Positions 16,704 through 23,083 of a DNA stretch of 23,083 bases are shown here, in pieces. The number at the start of each line of letters is the position of its first letter. Positions within the stretch are counted from its first letter, which is position 1. A model generated the notes under the pieces. That model saw nothing but the letters and a program-made list of their open reading frames with translations. It was not told the DNA's origin and made no database searches. The DNA is from QHCA01 sp038237645 (GTDB lineage Bacteria; Actinomycetota; Actinomycetes; Mycobacteriales; QHCA01), in the NCBI GenBank assembly GCA_038237645.1, contig JBBRYN010000058.1, positions 1 through 23,083 of the forward strand, in the 5' to 3' direction. The position numbers and the translations under genes are program-made.

Positions 16704-16753
16704 GCGGTTGCTCTCCTTAAGTGGTCGTGCGGGAGGGATCGGAAGGCGTCGGG

Positions 16754-17020
16754 TCAGCCGAAGACGATGAGCACGACCTTGGCGAAAGCGAGGTCGAGGC
16801 CGCCGACAATCGCGACGACGATGGACACGAAGACCACGACCACCGTCGTGTAGGTCACCAGATCCTTGCGCGTCGGCCAGATGACCTTGCGCAGCTCCGC
16901 GACGACCTCGCGGTAAAACCGGGCCATCCGGCGCAGCGGGTTGACCGGACCCTCAGCGGTCGCCGGGCCGGCCGGTGGCTTCTTGGGGGTCTTGGTGACG
17001 CCCCCACTCGTCTGGGTCAC
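16754..17020 (-). CDS. secE: preprotein translocase subunit SecE
   Basis: The 88-residue small subunit of the SecYEG translocon. A hydrophilic N-terminal third rich in Pro, Lys and Thr is followed by RFYREVVAELRKVIWPTRKD, the conserved amphipathic helix and hinge, and a single membrane helix TYTTVVVVFVSIVVAIVGG and onward. I chose GTG at 17020 (VTQTSGG) with GAGGAT upstream. The open frame reaches 17110, but that would run into the tRNA gene. It is first protein gene of the operon, 63 bases after tRNA-Trp. Confidence 0.96.
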   Translation of the reverse strand: MTQTSGGVTKTPKKPPAGPATAEGPVNPLRRMARFYREVVAELRKVIWPTRKDLVTYTTVVVVFVSIVVAIVGGLDLAFAKVVLIVFG

Positions 17021-17083
17021 GAGATCCTCTTCAGGTCGGGTCGAGTCGGCATTGCAATACGGCGAACGGCGGTGCGGCGAACG

Positions 17084-17157
17084 CAGGGGCGGCAGGACTC
17101 GAACCTGCAACCGCCGGTTTTGGAGACCGGTGCTCTAACCAATTGAGCCACGCCCCT
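17084..17157 (-). tRNA. trpT: tRNA-Trp (anticodon CCA)
   Basis: A full 74-base cloverleaf. Acceptor arms AGGGGCG/CGCCCCT, D arm GCTC/GAGC, anticodon arm CCGGT/ACCGG with loop CTCCAAA, T arm GCAGG-TTCGAGT-CCTGC, and discriminator G. The anticodon is CCA, decoding UGG. The CCA tail is not encoded. It lies directly upstream of secE, as I recall in mycobacteria and streptomycetes, and is probably co-transcribed. Confidence 0.97.
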
Positions 17158-17234
17158 TCGGAGCACCCTGCCTCGGCACAGCGCCCAGCCTCACCGACAG
17201 CGGGCAGGGCAGGCCAGGACACCCCAAGACGGCA

Positions 17235-17263
17235 AGTGTACGGGGTCGGCCCCGCCTGACCAA
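17235..17263 (-). promoter_or_regulatory. promoter for tRNA-Trp-secE-nusG
   Basis: On the minus strand TTGGTC (17263-17258) and TACACT (17240-17235) are separated by 17 bases. The -10 box is identical to that proposed for rpoB. It lies about 78 bases upstream of the tRNA 5' end, in the divergent gap shared with the aminotransferase gene. Confidence 0.6.
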
Positions 17264-17324
17264 CCGTACCGCTGCCACCCGGAACCTGCTGGGACTGGGC
17301 CGCCGGGTCTGAAACGATGGGCGC

Positions 17325-18533
17325 ATGACGACGCTCAGACGGGTTTCGGCGCGCATTGGCAGCATCAGCGAGTCGGCGACGCTCGCCGTGGACGCCGCCG
17401 CCAAGGCGATGCGCTCGGCCGGTGCCCCCGTGATCATCTTCGGCGCCGGGGAGCCCGACTTCCCGACGCCGCCACACATCGTGGAGGCCGCGCGGGAGGC
17501 GTGCCGGCAGCGGCGCTTCCACAGCTATACGCCCGCAGGTGGGCTGCCCGAGCTGCGTGCGGCGGTGGCCGCGAAGACGCTGCGGGATTCGGGATACGAC
17601 GTGCAGCCCGGCCAGGTGCTGATCACCAACGGCGGCAAGCAGGCGCTGTACGAAGCCTTCGCGACCCTGCTCGACCCGGGCGACGAGGTCCTGCTGCCTG
17701 CGCCCTACTGGACGACCTACCCCGAGTCGATCCGGCTGGCCGGCGGCGTTCCGGTCGAGGTGCCGACCGACGAGTCCACCGGCTATCTCGCATCGGTCGA
17801 GCAGCTGGCCGCGGCCTGCACCGACCGGACCAAGCTGCTGGTGTTCGTCTCCCCGTCCAACCCCACCGGCGCGGTCTATCCCCCCGCAGCGGTCGGGGCG
17901 CTCGGGCGGTGGGCGCTCGAGCGGGGGCTCTGGGTGGTCACCGACGAGATCTACGAGCATCTGGTGTACGGCGACGCCGTCCACTCCTCGATGCCCGTAC
18001 TGGTGCCCGAGCTGGCCGACCGGTGCGTGGTCGTCAACGGGGTCGCGAAGACCTACGCGATGACCGGCTGGCGGGTCGGCTGGATGATCGGCCCGCCGGA
18101 CGTGGTCGCGGCGGCCACCAACCTGCAGTCCCATGCCACCTCCAACGTCGGCAACGTCTCCCAGGCCGCGGCGCTGGCGGCGGTGAGCGGCGATCTGTCG
18201 GCCGTGGCGCAGATGCGCACCGCCTTCGACCGCCGGCGGCGCACGATGACGGCGATGCTCGGCGAGATCGACGGCGTCAGCTGCCCTGAGCCGCTGGGCG
18301 CCTTCTACTGCTTCCCGTCCGTGCAGGGGCTGCTCGGCCGTCCCCTGCGCGGCCGCATCCCGACGAGTTCGCTGGAGCTGGCCGCGCTGGCGCTCGAGGA
18401 GGCCGAGGTCGCGGTGGTCCCCGGCGAGGCGTTCGGCGCGCCGGGCTACTTCCGGCTCTCCTACGCCCTCGGCGACGACGACCTCGCCGAGGGCGTCGGC
18501 CGGCTGGCAAAGCTCTTCGCCGAAGCCGGCTGA
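17325..18533 (+). CDS. aspC: pyridoxal-phosphate aminotransferase, aspartate type
   Basis: A 402-residue fold-type I aminotransferase of class I/II, probably moving the amino group between aspartate and 2-oxoglutarate. Landmarks are GAGEPDFPTPPHI (40-52), YTPAGGLPELR (68-78), SPSNPTGAVY (176-185, with the conserved Asn), TDEIYEHLVY (206-215, Asp for the pyridine ring), the PLP lysine K242 in NGVAKTYAMTGWRVGW, and FRLSYA (376-381) with the carboxylate-binding Arg. The Ala before the lysine replaces the usual Ser. Start ATG at 17325; the ribosome site is poor. It is divergent from tRNA-Trp/secE and 13 bases before the next gene. Specificity for aspartate is inferred. Confidence 0.9.
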   Translation: MTTLRRVSARIGSISESATLAVDAAAKAMRSAGAPVIIFGAGEPDFPTPPHIVEAAREACRQRRFHSYTPAGGLPELRAAVAAKTLRDSGYDVQPGQVLITNGGKQALYEAFATLLDPGDEVLLPAPYWTTYPESIRLAGGVPVEVPTDESTGYLASVEQLAAACTDRTKLLVFVSPSNPTGAVYPPAAVGALGRWALERGLWVVTDEIYEHLVYGDAVHSSMPVLVPELADRCVVVNGVAKTYAMTGWRVGWMIGPPDVVAAATNLQSHATSNVGNVSQAAALAAVSGDLSAVAQMRTAFDRRRRTMTAMLGEIDGVSCPEPLGAFYCFPSVQGLLGRPLRGRIPTSSLELAALALEEAEVAVVPGEAFGAPGYFRLSYALGDDDLAEGVGRLAKLFAEAG

Positions 18534-18546
18534 GCCGGGCGCTTCG

Positions 18547-19620
18547 ATGCCGATCGTCTGCGTCGAGGACTACCAACCGCTCGCCGCGCAACGCCTGCCG
18601 GCATCGGTATGGGACTACATCGAGGGCGGCGCGGGGGCCGAGCTGACCCTGCACGCCAATCGCGCCGCGTTCGACCGGATCAGCATTCGGCCGCGGGTCC
18701 TCGTCGACGTATCGCACTGCGGCACCGCCACCTCCCTGCTGGGCAGCCGGCTAGGCACCCCGGTCCTCGTCGCGCCGACGGCCTACCACGGCCAGGTGCA
18801 CCCCGACGCCGAGCTGGCCTCGGTCCGCGGGGCCGGCGCGGCCGGCACCCTGTTCGTGACCAGCACCCTGGCCAGCCGGTCGCTGGAAGACATCGCCGGG
18901 GCTGCCACCGGGCCGCTGTGGTTTCAGCTCTACTGGGTGCGCCGCCGCGACCTGGTGGCCGATCTGGCCACCCGGGCGCAGGCCGCCGGCTACCGCGCGC
19001 TGGTCCTCACCGTGGACACCCCGCAGCTCGGCCGCCGGCTGCGGGACGTGCGCAACAGCTACACCGTCGACCCGGCGGTGCGCGCGCTCAACCTCGATGC
19101 CGAGGTGACTGCCCGCAGCCATGAGCAGCGGGAAGGAGTCTCCGCGCTGGCGGCGACCACGGCAGGCATGTTCGACCAGACGATCACCTGGGCCGACCTC
19201 GCCTGGCTACGGGGTCTGACCGACCTCCCGCTGCTGCTCAAGGGCGTCGTGACCGCGGCCGACGCCGAGCTCGCGCTCGAGCACGGCGTCGACGCCATCA
19301 TCGTGTCCAATCACGGCGGCCGACAGCTCGACGGCGGGGTGGCCAGCCTGCGAGCACTGCCCGAGGTCGTCGCCGCCGTTGCCGGTCGCTGCCCGGTGCT
19401 GGTCGACGGCGGTGTCCGCCGCGGGCGTGACGTCTTCATCGCCCTCGCCCTGGGCGCCGCCGCCGTGCTGGTGGGCCGGCCGGTGCTGTGGGGCCTGGCC
19501 GTGGACGGCGAGCAGGGCGTCGAGCACGTGCTCAGCCTGCTCACCGATGACCTGGCGCACACGATGGCCCTGGCCGGCCGGCCGGCGCTGACCGACATCG
19601 GCCGCGACGCGGTCGACTGA
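18547..19620 (+). CDS. FMN-dependent alpha-hydroxy-acid oxidase or dehydrogenase
   Basis: A 357-residue protein of the glycolate oxidase/lactate oxidase/hydroxymandelate oxidase family, which oxidises 2-hydroxy acids using FMN in a TIM barrel. The active-site set is complete: Y24 (DYIEGGAGAE), Q127 and Y129 (LWFQLYWV), T155 (LTVDTP), K232 (LLKGV), H256 and R259 (SNHGGRQLDG), and the phosphate-binding DGGVRRGRD and VGRP. It is close in length to lactate and hydroxymandelate oxidases and lacks the membrane insert of some LldD and mandelate dehydrogenases. Substrate is not decidable here. It follows the aminotransferase by 13 bases without a clear ribosome site, so coupled translation is likely. 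Confidence 0.9.
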   Translation: MPIVCVEDYQPLAAQRLPASVWDYIEGGAGAELTLHANRAAFDRISIRPRVLVDVSHCGTATSLLGSRLGTPVLVAPTAYHGQVHPDAELASVRGAGAAGTLFVTSTLASRSLEDIAGAATGPLWFQLYWVRRRDLVADLATRAQAAGYRALVLTVDTPQLGRRLRDVRNSYTVDPAVRALNLDAEVTARSHEQREGVSALAATTAGMFDQTITWADLAWLRGLTDLPLLLKGVVTAADAELALEHGVDAIIVSNHGGRQLDGGVASLRALPEVVAAVAGRCPVLVDGGVRRGRDVFIALALGAAAVLVGRPVLWGLAVDGEQGVEHVLSLLTDDLAHTMALAGRPALTDIGRDAVD

Positions 19621-19633
19621 TCCCCCTCCTTCA

Positions 19634-19697
19634 CGACAGTTTCCGGGAAGACGTCGCTTCCGCGCCGCCGGATGCGCCGCTTTCCCGGAAACTGTCG
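19634..19697. terminator. 16-bp perfect inverted repeat between convergent genes
   Basis: CGACAGTTTCCGGGAA (19634-19649) is repeated in perfect inversion at 19682-19697, with 32 bases between. It fills the 89-base gap between the plus-strand oxidase gene and the minus-strand metallopeptidase gene, so it may terminate both. The arms are less GC-rich than their surroundings and no T tract follows, so it could instead be a dispersed palindromic element. Confidence 0.6.
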
Positions 19698-19709
19698 CTG
19701 GGTGTTGGG

Positions 19710-21140
19710 TCAGAGGGCGTGCGCCTGGCGGAGGATGGCGAGGGCCGCGGGCAGGCGGGCAAGGGCTCGGGCCACGTCGTCGGGCGTCGCGACCGTCCAG
19801 GCGTTGGCGCGCAGGTAGCAGCGCAGGGCCGCATCGAAGGCCCCCTGGCCCGCAGCCGTACGAGCCGTCAGCAACGCGGCCCCCCCTTTGTTGTAGATCG
19901 TGGCGTAGTAGCCCTTTTCGTTGGCGCCCCACGACTGCATCGTCGCTCCGACGGCTCCCGGCAGCAGGAGAGCGGGCAGGTAGGTCGCGAGGTCATGGTC
20001 GACCAACGCCTCGGAGTAGGTCGCGAAGGCCTCGTCGAGCCACGGGTCGCGGGCCTGATTGTCGCCGACCATGCCGTAGAAGTATTCGTGGGCCGCTTCG
20101 TGCGGCACGACCACCTCCCACCGGAGAGGGCCGACCTGGATCGCGCCGGGAAACTCGATGCCGCCCGAGGACAGCGAGGGCAGGGCCGAGATCATCAGGC
20201 TCGGGTAGGGGAAGGGTCCGTACATCCGCACCAGCGCCTCGATCGACCGGCGGGCCCGGTTGAGCAGCCTGCCGGCATCTCCCCGCACCCCCGCGGCGAT
20301 GCCGACGCTGACCGCCACCCCGGCGATGGTCGCCCGGCGAACGGTGAAGCGGCCGACCGTGACGCTGACGTCACGCGCGGCCCCGCTGGTGCCGTGCCAC
20401 CGCAGGCGACCACCGGGCACGGCCTGCGGCGCAGCCGCCCCGCCGGTCATGAGCACGGTGTCGCCCCCCGGCGTGGTCACGGTGACGTCGGTGTCGGCCG
20501 CCTCGCTGACCGCCGCCTCCGAGGGGAAGCGGACGGCCGGCTGGCGCTGCCAGCCCCGGCCCCGCTCCCAGGCCAGCAGCGGATGGCCGCTGCCCCACCA
20601 GGCCGTGCCGCCCGAGGATCCCCACCGCTCGAAATGCGGCCTCGGCAGCACCAGCCGGAAGGTCAGGTCGGCCGTGATCGTCTGCCCGGCCGGCGCCCGG
20701 CGCCCCAGCGGCACGGAGATCAGGGTGCCCTGGGTCTCCCGCTTGCCGCCCAGCGACTCGGCGGACAGCGTCCGGGCTGCGCCGGCAACCACGACCTTGG
20801 TCACCGTCAGCGACGTGCCGGGCGGGGCACTGACGCCGTTGGGCCACAGCCGGAACACCAACTCGGTGACGGGCAGGTCAGGCGTGAAGCCGATCCGCTC
20901 CCGGCCTGCGACCACGCGCCGGTCGGCCGACAGGTCGAAGGACAGTCGTACGGACGGTCGGTGCGGATCCGGCGGGAGGTAGCCGGCCGGGCAGGCCGCA
21001 GGCAGCGCCGACCCGGCCGGGGAGGGGCTGGGCACGGGGCTCAAGCCGGATGTGGGCCGCGCCACGGGCTGCTGGGGATAGCAGGCAGCGACGCCCGCGA
21101 GCAGCAGCAGGGCGCCCAGCCACCTGTGCCGGCGCACCAT
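19710..21140 (-). CDS. M1-family zinc metallopeptidase-like lipoprotein
   Basis: A 476-residue secreted lipoprotein. The signal peptide ends in LLAGVAAC, so Cys20 would be lipidated, followed by a Pro/Ser linker. An N-terminal beta domain precedes the catalytic region. This has SSGGIEFPGAIQVG (325-338), in the place of the GxMEN motif, the zinc site HEAAH (347-351) with the third ligand E370 in DPWLDEAFATYSE, and YNKGG near 416. This is the M1 (gluzincin aminopeptidase) layout, but the protein is shorter than full PepN and lacks an obvious C-terminal superhelical domain. Start ATG at 21140 has a weak ribosome site, 10 bases after the preceding gene. A peptidase acting outside the membrane is inferred; substrate unknown. 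Confidence 0.85.
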   Translation of the reverse strand: MVRRHRWLGALLLLAGVAACYPQQPVARPTSGLSPVPSPSPAGSALPAACPAGYLPPDPHRPSVRLSFDLSADRRVVAGRERIGFTPDLPVTELVFRLWPNGVSAPPGTSLTVTKVVVAGAARTLSAESLGGKRETQGTLISVPLGRRAPAGQTITADLTFRLVLPRPHFERWGSSGGTAWWGSGHPLLAWERGRGWQRQPAVRFPSEAAVSEAADTDVTVTTPGGDTVLMTGGAAAPQAVPGGRLRWHGTSGAARDVSVTVGRFTVRRATIAGVAVSVGIAAGVRGDAGRLLNRARRSIEALVRMYGPFPYPSLMISALPSLSSGGIEFPGAIQVGPLRWEVVVPHEAAHEYFYGMVGDNQARDPWLDEAFATYSEALVDHDLATYLPALLLPGAVGATMQSWGANEKGYYATIYNKGGAALLTARTAAGQGAFDAALRCYLRANAWTVATPDDVARALARLPAALAILRQAHAL

Positions 21141-21150
21141 GCCGGACAGG

Positions 21151-22077
21151 CTAACCCGCTGGCAGCCGCAAGTCGTCCCGTCCCCGGAAGCGGTGCAGGA
21201 ACCGGTCGTAGTTGCGCTTGGACTCCCGCTCGCGGTAGGCGGGGTCGCAGTCGTGGTAGCCGCGGTGCCGGGCTTGATGGAGCGGCAGCCCGGCGGCCGG
21301 GACGACCAGCCGGCCGAGCCGCGCGTGACGCAGCGCGAAGGACAGCTCCATGTCGGCGTTGCGGTAATACCGCGCCTTGGCGTGCGGGGGCACCGCCAGC
21401 AGTGCCGCGCGACGCACCGCGAACAGGTAGCCCAGCACGGCCTCGACGTCACCGGCCGGGACGTCGTCGAAGGACAGCCAGTCGGGGCCGACCCGGACTC
21501 CCCGCCAGCCGGCACCCACCACGGACGAATCATCGAGGGCCGCCAGCAGCGGGGTCAGCGCATCGCCGTCGAAGATGGTCGACGGATCGGCCAGCACGTG
21601 CACGGCCGCGGTGTCCGCCCGCACCAGCGCGCCGACCGCCGCGCCCCAGCCCGGCGACGACTCCACGTGCAGGTCTTCGATCCGGCCCGGATGAGCCCGG
21701 GCGAGCTCATGCAGGACGTCCCCCGCACCGTCGCGATTGCCGATGTCGAGGGCGATCAGCACGACGTCATCGGGTGTGTGCCGCAGCAGTGCGGTCACGA
21801 ACGCGGTCACGTCGTCGGGCCAGCCATCCACCAGCACGCCGACGCCGGCCCGGCGCGTATCAGGTTGGCCCGAGCGGTCCGGCAGGTCACGCAACGACGC
21901 CGCGACGTCGTACGGCGGCTTGGCGCTCAGGACGAACCCGTCCGGGCGGTCGGCGACCGTCCAACCCGCTTGCGCGATGTCGTTGCGCAGGCCGTCCGCC
22001 GTGCTGAAGTCACGTGCCTCGCGGGCCGCCGCCCGGCGCTGCGCGAGGAGCACCACCTCCGGGGGCGGTGAAATCAC
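21151..22077 (-). CDS. glycosyltransferase-like protein with CysRS-like N-terminal helices
   Basis: A 308-residue protein in two parts. Residues 5-50 (PPEVVLLAQRRAAAREARDF, then STADGLRNDIAQAGWTVADR and PDGFVL) closely resemble the C-terminal helical hairpin of cysteinyl-tRNA synthetase. Residues about 75-308 look like a GT-A (family 2-like) glycosyltransferase: GWGAAVGALVRADTAAVHVL, ADPSTIFDGDALTPLLAAL at the usual DxD position, YRNADMELSFALRHARLG, and ESKRNYDRFLHRFRGRDDLR at the end. Sugar donor and acceptor are unknown; the canonical DxD is not present. GTG at 22077 overlaps the hadB stop as GTGA; the longer open frame to 22566 is a shadow of the had genes. It is probably cytoplasmic, with no membrane segment seen. 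Confidence 0.75.
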   Translation of the reverse strand: MISPPPEVVLLAQRRAAAREARDFSTADGLRNDIAQAGWTVADRPDGFVLSAKPPYDVAASLRDLPDRSGQPDTRRAGVGVLVDGWPDDVTAFVTALLRHTPDDVVLIALDIGNRDGAGDVLHELARAHPGRIEDLHVESSPGWGAAVGALVRADTAAVHVLADPSTIFDGDALTPLLAALDDSSVVGAGWRGVRVGPDWLSFDDVPAGDVEAVLGYLFAVRRAALLAVPPHAKARYYRNADMELSFALRHARLGRLVVPAAGLPLHQARHRGYHDCDPAYRERESKRNYDRFLHRFRGRDDLRLPAG

Positions 22078-22502
22078 CCGAGGCGGACCCGCGCCCGGGA
22101 CTTGGCCAGCACCCTCGCGTCCCCGCAGCGCACGGTCAACTCGACGACCGCCTGGTTGTCCTCGCCCATCTCCGTCACGACACCGGAGACTTCGAGGAGC
22201 GCGCCGTGGTCGTCGTCGGGCACCACGACGGGTCTGGTGAAGCGCACGCCGTAGTCCAGCACCGCGCCCGGGTCGCCCACCCAGTCGGTGACCACCCGGC
22301 CGGCCTCGGCCATCGTGAGCATGCCGTGCGCGATGACATCGGGCAGCCCGACGGACCTGGCGACGCGTTCGTTCCAGTGGATGACGTTGAAGTCCCCCGA
22401 CGCGCCGGCGTAGCGCACCAGGTCGGCCCGCTGCACGGCGAAGGTCCGGGCCGGCAGGGCGGTGCCGACCGCAACGTCGGCGTAGCGCACCCGTGCCGTC
22501 AT
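22074..22502 (-). CDS. hadB: MaoC-like (R)-hydroxyacyl dehydratase, HadB type
   Basis: A 142-residue single hot-dog-fold protein. The hydratase motif GASGDFNVIHWNERVA (33-48) contains the catalytic Asp37 and His42 pair, followed by VGLPDVIAHGMLTMAEAGRV. By family it removes water from 3-hydroxyacyl thioesters (or the reverse) as a heterodimer with the HadA-like partner encoded just upstream. In mycobacteria HadAB serves mycolic-acid elongation; whether this organism makes mycolates cannot be told here, and no hadC lies between hadB and tRNA-Trp. Start ATG at 22502 overlaps the hadA stop as ATGA. Confidence 0.88.
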   Translation of the reverse strand: MTARVRYADVAVGTALPARTFAVQRADLVRYAGASGDFNVIHWNERVARSVGLPDVIAHGMLTMAEAGRVVTDWVGDPGAVLDYGVRFTRPVVVPDDDHGALLEVSGVVTEMGEDNQAVVELTVRCGDARVLAKSRARVRLG

Positions 22503-22960
22503 GGGGCCTCCTCAGCCGAGGTGCCCCGCGCCACGAGTGTCGACAGCGCAGTGACGACGTGCTCACCGTCCAAAGTGGAGACCTCCCCTCGGGTGGTGAT
22601 GATGTCGTTGCCGGCCGCGGCCCGGATGTTGTCGACGGTCACCACTACGGTCAGCACGTCACCGGCGCGCACCGGCCGGCTGTAGCGGAAGTGCTGTTCG
22701 CCATGGACGACCCGGCTGTAGTCGAGGCCCAACTGCGGATCGGCGATCACCTGGCTCGCCGCCCGGTGAGACAGCACGATGGGGAAGGTCGGCGGCGCCA
22801 CGACATCCGGATGGCCGGCCGCCTGGGCGGCCGACGGGTCGTGGTAAGCCGGATTGTCGTCGCCGATCGCTGCGGCGAATTCCCGGATCTTTTCCCGGCC
22901 GACCTCGTAGGGCGGGGTCGGTGGATACGTCTTGCCGATGAACGACGGGTCGAGCGGCAT
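22499..22960 (-). CDS. hadA: MaoC-like dehydratase N-terminal domain protein, HadA type
   Basis: A 153-residue hot-dog-fold protein with YEVGREKIREFAAAIGDDNP near the N-terminus, PDVVAPPTFPIVLSHRAASQ, and HGEQHFRYSRPVRAGDVLTV, the pattern of HadA and related partners of HadB in actinobacteria. In the characterised mycobacterial complex HadA supports the catalytic HadB subunit; here HadA carries DDNPAYH at the motif position. Start ATG at 22960. A three-codon open frame (ATG AGA ACC TAG) ends just before it and the ribosome site is weak. It is the first gene of a four-gene overlapping unit hadA-hadB-glycosyltransferase-metallopeptidase. Confidence 0.87.
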   Translation of the reverse strand: MPLDPSFIGKTYPPTPPYEVGREKIREFAAAIGDDNPAYHDPSAAQAAGHPDVVAPPTFPIVLSHRAASQVIADPQLGLDYSRVVHGEQHFRYSRPVRAGDVLTVVVTVDNIRAAAGNDIITTRGEVSTLDGEHVVTALSTLVARGTSAEEAP

Positions 22961-22971
22961 CGGCTAGGTTC

Positions 22972-23083
22972 TCATCTCGCTCCGCGCCTCGCTTCGCTCG
23001 ATGCTCACTCGACTGATTGTCATCTCGCTCCGCGCCTCGCTTCGCTCGATGCTCACTCGACTGATTGTCATCTCGCTCCGCGC
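22972..23083. repeat. 48-bp tandem repeat running off the right edge
   Basis: Two identical 48-base units (22972-23019 and 23020-23067) and the first 16 bases of a third. Each unit is itself made of short CGCTCCGCGCCTCGCTTCGC-type iterations and has TCACTCGACTGATTG at its end. It lies directly upstream of hadA. On the minus strand the unit is an open frame of 16 codons (MTISRVSIERSEARSE) that reads through the array and stops at 22964. There are no variable spacers, so it is not a CRISPR array. Confidence 0.95.

Noticed and set aside
15375..16853. Plus-strand open frame opposite rplK, nusG and secE, with LLGxHRLL-like repeats
   Set aside because: The repeats are just the antisense reading of the 18-bp nusG repeat. 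The minus-strand genes are certain.
16754..17110. A 118-residue version of SecE
   Set aside because: Its start would lie inside tRNA-Trp; the GTG at 17020 has a proper ribosome site.
19719..22007. Plus-strand open frame of 762 codons
   Set aside because: Covers two minus-strand genes with clear motifs and signal peptide; the product is Arg/Gly/Pro-rich noise.
22972..23083. CRISPR array at the right edge
   Set aside because: Units are contiguous and identical with no unique spacers, and no cas genes are seen.

Overview
The window is very GC-rich, uses GTG and TTG starts freely, and is packed with 4-base ATGA/GTGA gene overlaps. Every recognisable protein reads as actinobacterial: RpoB, NusG with an acidic N-terminal extension, Mce/YrbE/Mkl proteins and HadA/HadB-type dehydratases. 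The order hadA-hadB ... tRNA-Trp-secE-nusG-rplK-rplA-rplJ-rplL ... mkl ... rpoB matches the order I recall around the same genes in Mycobacterium tuberculosis. The aminotransferase gene beside tRNA-Trp/secE resembles what I recall in Streptomyces. I would call it a chromosomal segment of a non-mycobacterial actinomycete. I cannot name the genus.

Layout, right to left, since most genes lie on the minus strand. At the right edge a 48-bp tandem repeat runs off the window. Next is a four-gene minus-strand unit: hadA-like, hadB-like, a glycosyltransferase with a CysRS-like N-terminal helical segment, and an M1-type metallopeptidase lipoprotein. A 16-bp inverted repeat separates this unit from two convergent plus-strand genes, an aspartate-type aminotransferase and an FMN-dependent alpha-hydroxy-acid oxidase. 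A divergent intergenic region follows, holding a good promoter for tRNA-Trp-secE-nusG-rplK-rplA. Then comes a 389-base gap with an inverted repeat, a candidate promoter and an L10-type leader, followed by rplJ-rplL and a very strong terminator hairpin.

From 13024 down to 1868 lies a complete Mce lipid-transport operon: mkl (ATPase), yrbEA, yrbEB (permeases), mceA to mceF (six Mce proteins, MceE being a lipoprotein) and two Mce-associated membrane proteins. It sits exactly between rplL and rpoB, which adjoin each other in many bacteria. rpoB has its own good promoter and continues past the left edge.

Together the genes cover transcription and translation (rpoB, nusG, secE, ribosomal proteins, tRNA-Trp), envelope lipid import (mkl-yrbE-mce-mas), fatty-acid-type dehydration (hadA/hadB) and a few metabolic or envelope enzymes. 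I saw no insertion sequence, prophage, CRISPR or defence system, and no wholly unfamiliar gene system. The oddities worth checking are the mce insertion into the rplL-rpoB interval, the CysRS-like/glycosyltransferase fusion, and several intergenic repeats and palindromes.
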